Shown here piece by piece: positions 24,079 to 35,478 of a stretch of DNA of 64,000 nt. The first letter of the stretch is position 1. Each line of letters begins with the position of its first letter. Both the position numbers and the translations under genes were made by a program. A model generated the notes under the pieces. It was not told the DNA's origin. It did no database searches and saw only the letters and a list, made by a program, of their open reading frames with translations. The stretch comes from Coix lacryma-jobi var. lacryma-jobi (lineage: Eukaryota; Streptophyta; Magnoliopsida; Poales; Poaceae), in the NCBI GenBank assembly GCA_009763385.1, contig CM019830.1:97280649-97344648 (forward strand), written 5' to 3'.

Positions 24079-25927
24079 TGTTGGTAGTTCTTAGCTACAC
24101 CTAGGATAGGGTAACTAAAGTAGCTATCTACTAATGCCAAGCGGGGTTGTCAATCCTGACACTAGTAGGAGCTAGCTAGCGAGAATGCAATCTACTAGGA
24201 GGAGATTCTGCAAGCGCACAGAACTATCGTAGTAGCACTTCGCCTAGGAGTACCAGGTGTCGATTTATTTGATCCCAAGGGAAGGCTAGGGTGGTGTATG
24301 AGTGGAGTCAAGGAGGGGATGAGAGTCGAAGAAATAAGAAAAAGGAAAAGGGGAGAAGGGAAGATGAAAGGCTAGAAAGAATATATGGGTGGATAGGTAA
24401 GGATGAAATGAATGGCTAAGGTAAGGTGGATAACTAGATAGATAGATAGTTGAAGGGAAATATGATAACTAAGGATAACTAACTACTAACTAATAACTAA
24501 TCCTAGATAACTACAAAGCAAGATAACTACGAAGCGAGATAGTTACCAAGCAAGGTAGGCAAAAGACAATAAAGCAACTAAGTTGAGTAAAGTTTTATTC
24601 CTATCTTGTCAAGTATCGAGGCGTACTAGCCTTTACCACTTACTTAGGTTGAACGCTAGCACAACGAGCCTTACTGTTAAACTGGGCCAACTACGTGGTG
24701 GAATTCAAGGCGCACAGGGCTGTCACCACCTGCTTGCTACCACAGCTATCCGGGGGTCCAGCCGTATCGGAAGGTAAGTCTATCACTAAGCACCACATTT
24801 AACTATATTCTAACTATCTCTATCCTAGCTTTGAATAGAGACACCCTTGCGGACGTCAGAGCAAATACTTGACTTAATAAGATAAACACTAAACTAACTA
24901 AGCAACCTATTGGCAAAGATCAAACACTAAGCTCACTAGAGATTAACTACTATGGCTAAGTGAATTGAACTGTAGGATAGCTAGGCACTCAAGCAATCAA
25001 TTAAGTATACCACTTAATACTGATAAGTAGAATAATGTAATACTTGAAATGATGAACTAGAATATAGTAAGTGCTTGAGTAACAAGAGCAAAACCTGAAC
25101 TGGAGATGAAGGAAGACTCTTCCCAGCTCCAGAACCGATCCCTCGCACGCCTCTACTCTTGAGATAAGCCTTGAGCAGCGCTACCGCGAGGGCGAAGATG
25201 CCTTGCTCTACTAGCTACCTACTGGCCTAAGCTCTCTAATCTTCTATCCTAACTCTCACTTGCTTCTCTTGCTTTGCTTCTCTTGGAAGTGTGGGATATG
25301 TGGGATATCAATGAAGTGATGCCGCAGGGTGGTATTTATAGCCCAAATGAATGAGGGGGTTCTTATAGGGGCAGCCAGCCGACCTAGGGCTAACCCTAGT
25401 GGCGGGCGCCAGCACTAGGTGGCGGCCGCCACCTCCCTCACCGTTGGATGCACCGCCTTGGCTTCAACGGCATCCAGGTGGTTGTCCAAGGCGGTTTGGA
25501 GGTCAGTTGCATGTCCTAGCAACCGCCATTCAGCCTTGATCCACGCCACTTCATCCTGAGCCATCCGATGCCACTGACCTAGTGACCAAGGGCCAAGATT
25601 TGGCCCTGGGGAGGTCACACGGATCAGTGACGTGGCAGGGAGTGAAGCTTGGGCCAACCCAAGTGGCGGGCGCCACTTAGAGGTGGCGGGCGCTACCTAG
25701 GGGTGGCGGGCGCCACCCCCCTTAGCCCCATTTGGGCCCTGCTGAATGGGCTTGGCCTCTGGTGGGTCCATATATCCAAATTTGGTTCAAATCCTGCATT
25801 CAAATAAAATTCTATGGACCTGTGGAATTTGGTTAGTTTGAAACCTATTTGACTACATTTCATGCCTTTTTGGTGGACTTTAGGGTCAAATGTTGATGGT
25901 AAAACAGGTGTTTATGGACCGTCAACA
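24079..25927 (-). repeat. G1 3' LTR
   Basis: 1849 bp. It has a TATA box on the minus strand (TATAAATA, 25333-25340). Upstream of it are five copies of a GC-rich palindrome of the type GTGGCGGGCGCCAC (25400-25413, 25418-25433, 25663-25676, 25681-25698, 25701-25719). A short GATA microsatellite lies at about 24430-24447. Confidence 0.88.
25333..25340 (-). promoter_or_regulatory. TATA box in G1 3' LTR
   Basis: TATAAATA on the minus strand, conserved at 30959-30966 in the 5' LTR and at 55251-55258 in G2, so it is probably the family's core promoter. Confidence 0.65.
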
Positions 25928-25940
25928 AGCTCCCCCAAGC
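25928..25940 (-). promoter_or_regulatory. G1 polypurine tract
   Basis: The minus strand reads CTTGGGGGAGCT directly before the 3' LTR. Confidence 0.75.
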
Positions 25941-27641
25941 TAACCTATTGCTCGTCCTCGAGCAACAATGCGGTTTAAGCATTGAGCATGAAATAGATAG
26001 CAACTTAAGATGTCTGCAAGTGCATATTGTATAGTGAGAAATAACTTAGCATATATCATTAATCATAGCAATGTGGGGCTTATAGCTTTTCACTTCAAAC
26101 ATGCAAGAGTGAAATAAAGAAGTAGATAGGAAACTTTTATCTTGCTTAGGTTTGACTAGGATTCGGTCTGGAGGTTTTTCAAGGTTTTCAAAAGATAACA
26201 ACTTGCTTAAGTCCTCCAAGATTCACTCAATCACTCAATGGTGTTTAAATCCTCACTTAGGCCAAAATGTAGCCTCTCCTATTTCTAAAGAATGATATGT
26301 GGAGTTATAGGTGGGCTATGAACCATGAGCAAATTGCCTGATGTTTATTGCTAAGCTAGACACTCAGATCATAAGGAGCAGCAAATCATAAAAATTGATC
26401 AAGATGTGCATGTGTGGTTATGTGGAAGTGTATAAAGAGATATTTTCGTAATCCTTCCTAGTTAATTTCTGGGGTCTAGAGCTAATGATAATTCTCTCTC
26501 TCTCTCTCTCTCTCTTTTTTGGATACAAAGTGAGTAGACAAAAGGTGTGTCCTCACATTTTCTTAGGACATAGTCCTCTTTTGAGCTGCTTTGCTCACTT
26601 TTTTTTCACAGGACATAGTCCTTTCTTGAGCTACTTTGCTCATTTTTTTTCTCTCTCTCTTTTAGCTCTAGATTTCCCCAGACATCTATAGGAAAGGATT
26701 TTTGAAATGAAAAAGGGGAAGACAGAGAAATGCTTATTTCCAGGGTAGGAATAAGCATAAGGCTAGCAATGGGATGTTTGGCTGGGTATTGCATATCTCC
26801 GGTGTAGAGAATAAGCAACTTATTTGGTGGTTGCAAACTTCCAAAATAGAAAGTAGGCAAATTATGGTGGGTGTACGTGAATCTTGATTCAAAAGATATG
26901 ATAAGCTTCTCTACTAAGATCTATGAGGTCTAACAAAGCTCAACACAAACAAAGATCTTTGTGGTTTTGACTAATGACTAACAAATATTTGGCTGGTGGT
27001 GGGATGGGATAAAATCTAGGAGGAACTTTTAGCAAGGTTTTCATAATTTTTTAAAAGAAATCCTCCAGATTAGGTCCTAATTTCACCTTAGCAAGTTTAA
27101 AGAATTACTCCATTTCTTACTAACTTTATTCACTAAGCATGATTTCAGTTAAAGCATGTGCAACCCACAAAAGCTACAACTTAGATAAGACCAGTTATTC
27201 AAACCATAACAATAGCATTTGCATGACATATTTCAAATCTTATTCAGGTTTCAACTTGTTTAAGCAGATATTATCAGTTTTATTCATGGAGTGGTTATTT
27301 AGGCAAGCATGTGACATTCAAAAGATATAGAATTTAAGAACTGAATGTAAAGTGTAGGCTTGAGACATACCTTATCAGAGCGGGAGTCTCCCCCAAGCTG
27401 GCTTCTTGCTTGGTGAAAGATCTTCTTCGTCTCAGTCGGAGCTCTTGTTCTCATTTTATTAAAAAGGGAAACTATCTAATGTTGTGAAAAGGGAAACTAT
27501 CCTATTTTATTATTCTAGCTAAGTTAACATATACCTATGCATAAAACTAATGATAACTGATTTTTTTTAGTTTCATGCATGACATATGTTATTTATTCGA
27601 AAAAGGGAAAATTGAAGTGAAATTAAAATTAAAACCATACC
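25941..27641 (-). other. G1 non-coding internal region in place of pol
   Basis: About 1.7 kb of A+T-rich sequence with no reading frame, conserved in G2 (63118-64000, opposite orientation), so the family as a whole carries this spacer in place of pol. It includes a TC microsatellite at 26493-26515. Confidence 0.7.
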
Positions 27642-29516
27642 TTAGGTCCATGGAGTTTCATCCTTATCGGGTGGATCTTCTTCCTTGGGCACTTCTTCTC
27701 TTAGTACTCCATCTGGTCCTTCTTCTTTTGGCACCTCTCCCTTGTTATGTGAATCACAAAACTCAGGAGGAGGTGGTTCTCTCTTTCTGCTCCACCCTGT
27801 TCTTGGGCGCCTCTTCTTGGTACGAACGGGTTCTGCTTCTTGCATGTTAGCGGCATATGCGGGACCACGGGAGAAGGAGAATATTTCCTTCCTCCCTCCT
27901 AATCTCATTTGAATTTTACCACTTCCCGCATATATGCAGGCATCAACAGTGTTCAAGAAGGGTCTACCTAAGATTAGAGGCACATCTTTCCTATTTCCCA
28001 TATCTAGTATTATGAAATCAGCAGGAACATAGGAGCCTCTAATATGAACAGGTAAGTCATTAACTATTCCTTCTACATAGCAAGTGGATTGATCAGCTAG
28101 CACAACATAGGCAGATGTGGATGACATGGGTGGAAAGAATGAGTTTTCATAGAAATCTTTAGATATAATGTTCACACTCGATCCTAAATCACACATGGCA
28201 TTTTTAAAGACTTCACCAAAGATTGAGCATCTAATTATGGGACTAGCAGGATCACCCTTTTTAACAGTCATGGTTCGATCTTCATAATAGTTAAAATAAT
28301 TTATTTCAACCATATTAGCAGTTTCCATGTCAGGTTTAGCAGGAATTTTGCCAGATTCAAAAGATGGTATGATAGCAGCAAGTTGAGCTAATTGGGTTTC
28401 TAACATCTTATTAAAGCTAAGTTGATTTTTCAGAGCAGATGAGAAATCTTCCAATTTAGCATTTATATTCTCAAGGGTTTTATCATTCGTCATTAATCTC
28501 TCTTTCAGGAATTCAGTAGTTTTATCTTGTGAGTAAACTAAATTTTTTAGGAATGAGAAATTATCAGAATTATGAAAATTAGAGCGGAGGAATGAATTGT
28601 TACCTTGAGAGTTTGCAGGCTGATTCCATCCTTGATTCGGTTGATGGAAACCGTTGTTGTTGTTGATGAAGTTCAAATCTTCATGTAGCTCAGGGCAGTG
28701 GTTCCCAGAATGTCCGGTTTCTCCACCGACTTCACAAGTCATGTAGGATTCCAGAGATTGGACACTCTCTTGTTGGTTCATCTTCTCACAGCTGTCCAGC
28801 TTCTTTGCCAGCAGGTCCATCTTGTCCACGATCATGTTGGCTTCCTCAAGGGAATGTATACCTCGCTTACGGGGCTGTAGTCTTTCGTCATTCCATCCTT
28901 GGTTCGACACCATCTTCTCTATGAGAGCCTTAGCATCTGGAACATTCAGAGAAAAGAATGCACCGCCGGCGGCGGCATCCAAATGGCTTCTAGAGAGAGG
29001 GGTTAGGCCATGGTAGAAGTTTTGGATCAATAGCCAGTCCTCCATACCGTGGTGCGGACAAGCAGCGACATACTCTTGCAGCCTCTCCCAAGCCTCATGA
29101 ATAGATTCCTCGAATTGTTGCGTAAAGCTGGAGATTTTGTTGCGAAGAGCATTCGTCTTGCCCATAGGAAAGAATTTGGCGAGAAAAGCATTGGAACACT
29201 TGTCCCATGTGTCTACAGCGTTGCGATCGGTATAGAACCATTGCTTCGCTTTTCCTAGCAAAGAGAAAGGAAAGAGACGAAGACGGATGGCTTCTTGGGT
29301 TATCCCCTTAATGGTGAAGGTGCCGCAAATCGCCAAGAATTGTTGGAGGTGAGCATTGGCATCCTCATAAGCCTTGCCACAAAACGGGCTAGCTTGGACC
29401 ATCGTGATTAGAGCCGGTTTTAACTCAAAATTGAGGTTGGCATTGATCACGTCTGGTGCTATCGCTACATTAGCGACAGAAGGAGCAGAAAATTCACGAA
29501 TGGTCTTGTTGGCCAT
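27642..29516 (-). CDS. G1 gag-protease, Athila-like
   Basis: Single open frame of 624 codons from the ATG at 29516 (MANKTIREFSAP). The upstream frame extends into the LTR but has no reason to be used. Order: gag domain (FELKPALITMVQ, LRLFPFSLLGKAKQWFY, FPMGKTNALRNKI, YHGLTPLSRSHLDAAAGGAF), a knuckle CEVGGETGHSGNHC in which the second cysteine is glycine, an asparagine-rich stretch, a helical segment (LEDFSSALKNQLSFNKMLETQLAQLAA), and an aspartic protease with the Athila-type active site CDLGSSVNI followed by ILGRPFLNTVDACIY. The C-terminus is basic, then Glu/Pro rich. The frame is intact, in contrast to G2. It should form particles and process itself, but the damaged knuckle may weaken RNA packaging. 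Confidence 0.85.
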   Translation of the reverse strand: MANKTIREFSAPSVANVAIAPDVINANLNFELKPALITMVQASPFCGKAYEDANAHLQQFLAICGTFTIKGITQEAIRLRLFPFSLLGKAKQWFYTDRNAVDTWDKCSNAFLAKFFPMGKTNALRNKISSFTQQFEESIHEAWERLQEYVAACPHHGMEDWLLIQNFYHGLTPLSRSHLDAAAGGAFFSLNVPDAKALIEKMVSNQGWNDERLQPRKRGIHSLEEANMIVDKMDLLAKKLDSCEKMNQQESVQSLESYMTCEVGGETGHSGNHCPELHEDLNFINNNNGFHQPNQGWNQPANSQGNNSFLRSNFHNSDNFSFLKNLVYSQDKTTEFLKERLMTNDKTLENINAKLEDFSSALKNQLSFNKMLETQLAQLAAIIPSFESGKIPAKPDMETANMVEINYFNYYEDRTMTVKKGDPASPIIRCSIFGEVFKNAMCDLGSSVNIISKDFYENSFFPPMSSTSAYVVLADQSTCYVEGIVNDLPVHIRGSYVPADFIILDMGNRKDVPLILGRPFLNTVDACIYAGSGKIQMRLGGRKEIFSFSRGPAYAANMQEAEPVRTKKRRPRTGWSRKREPPPPEFCDSHNKGEVPKEEGPDGVLREEVPKEEDPPDKDETPWT

Positions 29517-29678
29517 CGTGAAGATAGAACGAGATAAGAAAGAAAGAAGTTGAAGAAGATGAAGGAAAATGATAAGAAGAGTTAAGGAAAGAAAGAATGG
29601 GGTAAGATGGGATTCACTAAGCTGGAGCTTAAGCGAAGATAAATTAGACACGGACTCAACCGATACACCGATTGCCTT

Positions 29679-29695
29679 CCCCGGTAACGGCGCCA
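29679..29695 (-). promoter_or_regulatory. G1 primer binding site (tRNA-Asp type)
   Basis: The minus strand reads TGGCGCCGTTACCGGGG, eight bases after the LTR end. It is complementary to the 3' end of plant tRNA-Asp apart from one base, as is usual for Athila elements. Confidence 0.8.
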
Positions 29696-29703
29696 GAAAT
29701 GCT

Positions 29704-31554
29704 TGTTGGTAGTTCTTAGCTACACCTAGGATAGGGTAACTAAAGTAGCTATCTACTAATGCCAAGCGGGGTTGTCAATCCCGACACTAGTAGGAGCTAG
29801 CTAGCGAGAATGCAATCTACTAGGAGGAGATTCTGCAAGCGCACAGAACTATCGTAGTACCACTTCGCCTAGGAGTACCAGGTGTCGATTTATTTGATCC
29901 CAAGGGAAGGCTAGGGTGGTTTATGAGTTGAGTCAAGGAGGGGATGAGAGTCGAAGAAATAAGAAAAAGGAAAAGGGGAGAAGGGAAGATGAAAGGCTAG
30001 AAAGAATATATGGGTGGATAGGTAAGGACGAAATGAATGGCTAAGGTAAGGTGGATAACTAGATAGATAGATAGTTGAAGGGAAATATGATAACTAAGGA
30101 TAACTAACTACTAACTAATAACTAATCCTAGATAACTACAAAGCAAGATAACTACGAAAGCGAGATAGTTACAAAGCAAGGCAGGCAAAAGACAATAAAG
30201 CAACTAAGTTGAGTAAAGTTTTATTCCTATCTTGTCAAGTATCGAGGCGTACTAGCCTTTACCACTTACTTAGGTTGAACGCTAGCACAACGAGCCTTAC
30301 TGTTAAACTGGGCCAACTACGTGGTGGAATTCAAGGTGCACAGGGCTGTCGCCACCTGCTTGCTACCACAGCTATCCGGGGGTCCAGCCGTATCTGAAGG
30401 TAAGTCTATAACTAAGCACCACGCTTAACTATATTCTAACTATCTCTATCCTAGCTTTGAATAGAGACACCCTTGCTGACGTTAGAGCAAATACTTGACT
30501 TAATAAGACAAACACTAAACTAACTAAGCAACCTATTGGCAAAGATCAAACACTAAGCTCACTAGAGATTAACTACTATGGCTAAGTGAATTGAACTGTA
30601 GGATAGCAAGGCACTCAAGCAATCAATCAAGTATACCACTCAATACTGATAAGTAGAATAAAGTAATACTTGAAATGATAAACTAGAATATAGTAAGTGC
30701 TTGAGTAACAAGAGCAAAACCTGAACTAGAGATGAAGGAAGACTCTTCCCAGCTCCAGAACCGATCACTCGCACGCCTCTACTCTTGAGCTAAGCCTTGA
30801 CCAGCGCTACCGCGAGGGCGAAGATGCCTTGCTCTACTAGCTACCTACTTGCCTAAGCTCTCTAAGCTTCTAACCTAACTCTCACTTGCTTCTCTTGCTT
30901 TGCTTCTCTTGGAAGTGTGGGATATGAGGGATATCAATGAAGTGATGCCGCAGGGGGGTATTTATAGCCCAAATGAGTGAGGGGGGTTCTTATAGGGGGC
31001 AGCCAGCCGACCTAGGGCTAACCCTAGTGGCGGGTGCTAGCCCTAGGTGGCGGCCGCCACCTCCCTCACAGTTGGATGCACCGCCTTGGCTTCAACAGCA
31101 TCCAGGTGGTTGTCCAAGGCGGTTTGGAGGTTGGTTGCATGTCCTAGCAACCGCCATTCAGCCTTGATCCACGCCACTTCATCCTGAGCCGTCCGATGCC
31201 ACTGACCTAGTGACCAAGGGCCAAGATTTGGCCCTGGGGAGGTCACACGGATCGGTGACGTGGCAGGGAGTGAAGCTTGGGCCAACCCAAGTGGCGGGCG
31301 CCACTTAGGGGTGGCGGGCGCCACCTAGGGGTGGTGGGCGCCACCCCCCTTAGGCCCATTTGGGCCCTGCTGAGTGGGCTTGGCCTCTGGTGGGTCCATA
31401 TGTCCAAATTTGGTCAAATCCTGCATTCAAATAAAATTCTATGGACATGTGGAATTTGGTTAGTTTCAAACCTATTTGACTATATTTCATGCCTTTTTGG
31501 TGGACTTTAGGGTCAAATGTTGATGGTAAAACAGGTGTTTAAGGACCGTCAACA
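29704..31554 (-). repeat. G1 5' LTR
   Basis: 1851 bp, matching the 3' LTR end to end. It has a TATA box at 30959-30966 (minus) and the GC palindromes between about 31025 and 31345. Confidence 0.88.
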
Positions 31555-32864
31555 CACGCTCAAAACGAGAAGAAGGACAAACCATGGTCTCGTCGAAGGT
31601 GACATCGGATGTCTCCATGACTCGGTTAGTGTCAAGGTTAAGTACACGATAAGCACGAGTATGAGTGCCATAACCCAAAAACACACCGTCAGAAGAACGA
31701 GACTAAAATTTGTCCAAGTTTCCCTTTTTGAGTCTAAAACAATGGCAACCGAAAACTCTAAAATAACTCACCTTGGGTAGTTTTCCAAAACGCAACTCAT
31801 AAGAAGTCTTTTTTGAAGAAAGCTCGGAGAAAAATGCGATTGGAAATATAGCATGCAGTGCTCATGGCTTCGGCCCAATATCGCCTAGGAGTCCTATGCT
31901 CATCGAGCATTGTCCTGGCCATCTCTACAAGGGTCCGATTCTTCCTTTCTACAACACCATTCTGAGGAGGTGTGTAGGGAGAAGAAAGCTGATGCTCTAA
32001 ACCCAAAGAGTTACAAAACTTCACAAAATCCGAATTCTTGAATTCGGAACCATTATCACTCCGAATTGCTCGCATGGAGTTCAAAGGGAACTCATCCTGA
32101 AGACGCAAAATCAGATTGCGAGCAAAGGAGAAAGTCTTGGTCTTCTCAGCTAAAAAGAAGACCCACGAATATCTCAAAAAATCGTCGACAACAACAAGCA
32201 CATACCACTTCCCCCCAACCGAGCTCACCCGAGCCGGACCAACAAGGTCCATGTGCAAAAGCTCTCCAGGGCGCTTAGTCATGACCTGAGTCACTGGATG
32301 GTGGGGAGCGGTTACCATCTTCCCATGTCTACAAGAATGGCAAACAAGATCCTTCTCCATGCACAACTTGGGCAATCCTCGGATTAGGCCAAGTGAACTA
32401 AGTCTTGCAAGCAAGTCGAAGCTCAAATGTCCTAGTCTCCTATGCCACTTCCAAAGATCAGAGGAGGAAGGTCCAGCCAAAAGACAACGAGAAACTCCAA
32501 ACGATTCCAAGAAATCCGCACGAAAGACTTTTCCAAAGGGCGAAATTACACATACAAGATTGCCCTGAGGATCCAAAATGCGACTGACATTCGGCTTAAA
32601 ATGAATCTCATAGTCATCATCAAAGAGTTGGGAAACAGAAAGAAGGTTAAAATGCAAGTTAGAAACAAGAGCAACATCACGCAACACAAAGTGCTCATTA
32701 ACTCGCACCGACCCACGAGACAACACTCTACCTTTGCTATTGTCGCCGAAGGTGATAAACTCCTTTCCGGCGACCGGACTAAGACTAGAGAACCACTTGG
32801 CGTTTCCGGTCATGTGCCTCGAGCAACCGGAATCCACCAACCAAACATTCTCTAATCGTTTTAC
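31555..32864 (-). pseudogene. A pol: protease and integrase
   Basis: It opens with VKRLENVWLVDSGCSRHMTG, directly after an AG that looks like a splice acceptor (32865-32866). Protease and GAG-pre-integrase are continuous with integrase in one frame (32840-31797): WHRRLGHLS, CHSCRHGK, HMDLVGPARV, RSDNGSEF and NGVVERKN give the zinc finger and DDE triad. A frameshift near 31810 (FFKKDFL) breaks it. The rest (FLGYGTHTRAYRVLNLDTNRV) reaches G1's edge and goes on at 24078. Confidence 0.87.
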
Positions 32865-32869
32865 CTACA

Positions 32870-35440
32870 TCAATAAAAAGACATAGGGTGAGCATACGGT
32901 CCAACACTGGGGTTAGTGAAGTAAGGGGAATACCAGTGTTGGGCCAACTGCTCAAAAGAACGGTTAGCAGAAAAACCATTCCTAGCACGCCTACGGGAAG
33001 AGCGATCACCATGTTGAGGAAAACATGGTCCGCTAAGGGAAGAGCGTCCATCGTGATACTCAAAACGCAGTGGGGGAAAACGCTCAACTACAAGGCCACC
33101 GCCACGGGGTCCACAGCCCACAAACGCAGGCTCCTGCCGGGCACACTCTCTACGCGGCCTAGGCCTAGGAACTTGAGGTTTTGGACCTCTAGGCCTAGCA
33201 GCACGCCTCTGAACATTCGGCACATGTATTTCATGGAAAGGATGGTACATGTCCGTGTTGTTCGTCTCCTTTGCGCGGCGCGCCTCTCTCTTGCGCCAAA
33301 AGCAAAACTCACTCAAGTGTTCATCTCTCCCACAGTGCTCACAATGGTACCTCACCGCTCTCAAAGGGGGTTGTTGGTACTCACGGTAGTGGGTGTGGAT
33401 CACTTTGCCCTTCTGTGGCATAAGCTCCTCCTGGATGGGTGGCATGGTGTCCTGCTTGTTCTTGAGGTGGTTTGGTTTGGGAGCCCATGATTGTTTCTTG
33501 GGTGGAGCTCTCGGAGGCTCAACAAAGACCCCATCCTTGGTGTTAGGCTTGGGAGGCTCTTTGGGTGGAAGCTTGGTAAGTTTGGGAGTAGTGGTGGAGT
33601 TGGGCTTCTCACATGGGTTAAGACCACTCGACTATCCAATCTTGCCAAAAGATGAAACATCAACACCCGGAGTAAAACCTACACCAGGACCCCCAGTAGC
33701 TCGCTTGAATTGGGAGATCATCATCCCGAGCTGTGGCTCACCGCTAGACACCCATGACAAGATGGTCCGAAGGTATGTGTTTTCCTCCTCGGTTTGCATC
33801 TTATCATGCTTCACATTAGCGATCTCCATCTCCAAACCCTCAGAAAGAACACACCTAGCCACACATGTGCTACCTGAGTTGGCCTCTTCAAGAGACACAA
33901 TCTTGGCATTCTTCTCTGCCAACTCAGATTGCAAGCCTGCACAGGACTTGCACGCACCCAACAGCGAGGATCTAGCCTTCAGCTCATCCACCTCTCCTAC
34001 CAACACAGCATACTTGCTTCTCAAAGTGAGAAGGTCAGTAACGTGTGTGGTGCACATCTCACACTCTTCCTCCTCGGTAACAACTACGGTGGACTTGACA
34101 GATTCAAGTTCCTTCACCGTATCAACTTATCCTGACTAAGGAGCGTGGCAGTAAGTTTCTCGACCTCAGCAGAAAGCTCGTCGGGGGTCTAAGATACCTG
34201 GGAGGAGTCGTCGTCATCGTCGTTCCGAGGAGTGTCCACCAGCTCGCCGTCGACCTCCTTGCCGAGGGCCATGGTGCAGAAACCATTGTCGTCGGCGAAG
34301 AAGCAGAGGCCGTTCAGCTTGTCCTCAATCCTCTTCTTCTTCTCGGACTCGTCGTCGCTTGAGCCAGCGGAGTCATCATCCGAGTCGTCGACATCGCTGA
34401 GCGTGGCGAAGAAAGCATGCTGCTCAGCCTGGGCCTTCTCCAAGTACTTCGTCTTGATGTACTCCTTGTCGAAGCCGCCCTTCCGCTTGTGCTTCGCGGG
34501 GACGTACTTCTCCTTGCGCTTGCCGGAGTCGTACTTGTGCCCATGATCCGCCATGCCAAAGGTCTGCTTGTTCTTCTTCGGGCAATTGGCAATGAAGTGG
34601 TTGGGGTCGCCACACTCGAAGCATCCCGAGCGTCCTCCTCCGCGGCGACGGTTCATGCGGTTGCTGTGGAACCGCGAGAACCGGTTGGCGAGCAACGCCA
34701 GCTCGTCACCCCCCATGAACTCCAGCTGCTCCTCTATGACAGAAAGAAGAGAGAGAGTGCAAAGCCTCCAGAGGGATTAGCAGAAGAGCCAAAAACCAAA
34801 GTCATCGACGGGCCAGAAGGATTTTCATAAGAAGCCCTCGCCATGGCATCAATCTCACTGGACTTGAGCTTACTGAAGAGCTCGTCGCACGTGAGGGTCT
34901 CATAGTTAAGCGATTCGATGATCGCCTGAACCATGGAATCCCACACCGATCGATCAAGACTATGCAAAAGCTTCAAAGCTCTCTCATGATCATCGAAAGG
35001 CAACAACTCCTTGTTATCCCTCATCCTGTTGACAATCACCTGAAAGCGAGCGAATAAACTTTCTATGCTCTCACCAAGCATATGTCGAAAGTTCTCATAC
35101 TCTCGCTTGAACGACTCGTAGAGACGGGTTTTGACTTGAGAGGTTCCCTCATGGAAACGCATGAGGGTAGCCCAAATCTCCCGAGCCGTAGCGAGGTGAG
35201 AAACGCGGTCAAACTCGGACATGCTCAAACAAGAGAAAAGAGCATTACGAGCTCGGCTATTGGCATCGTGCTCATCGATTTGACGTTGAGTAACATGAGC
35301 AGCCAAGACCACGTAATCAGCAGAGTTGCAAATATCCCAAATGGAAGCACCAATACTCTGCAGATAGGCCGACATGCATATCTTCCAATACGCATAGTTC
35401 GTCCCATCAAAGAACGGCGGTTGCCCACGCCGCGATCCAT
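32870..35440 (-). pseudogene. A gag, long Sirevirus type
   Basis: Start ATG at 35440, homologous to B's. A one-base deletion at about codon 8 shifts the frame at once; the body (FFDGTNYAYWKICMSAYLQ, LYESFKREYENFR) lies in another frame up to about 34740. A second shift precedes the CCHC knuckle CFECGDPNHFIANC. A third lies near 34130, before the coiled coil with CxxC pairs. The second knuckle CEHCGRDEHLSEFC is intact here, unlike in B. The tail ends HPMSFY then TGA at 32870-32872, the same stop as B. This copy is dead. Confidence 0.85.
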
Positions 35441-35478
35441 GTCGCCTTCTGTGGATCTGGAACCGGCTAAGGTGGAAG

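Larger units (their letters stand above)
24079..31554 (-). mobile_element. Element G1: non-autonomous Athila-like gypsy (gag-protease only)
   Basis: 7.48 kb with two LTRs (24079-25927, 29704-31554) starting TGTTGGTAG and ending GTCAACA, a PBS for tRNA-Asp, a PPT and one long gag-protease frame. There is no RT, RNase H or integrase, so it must have moved with enzymes of a relative. It sits in A's pol with a near-perfect TSD (CACGT against CACGC). LTRs look about 97% identical. Confidence 0.88.

Noticed and set aside
26493..26515. TC microsatellite as a regulatory element
   Set aside because: Simple repeat in a non-coding spacer. Nothing ties it to a promoter.
29679..29695. tRNA gene fragment
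   Set aside because: Only the 17-base complement of a tRNA 3' end is present, at the right distance from an LTR, so it is a PBS.
29517..29765. N-terminal extension of G1 gag upstream of 29516
   Set aside because: It runs through the PBS into the LTR. The MANKTI start is conserved with G2.
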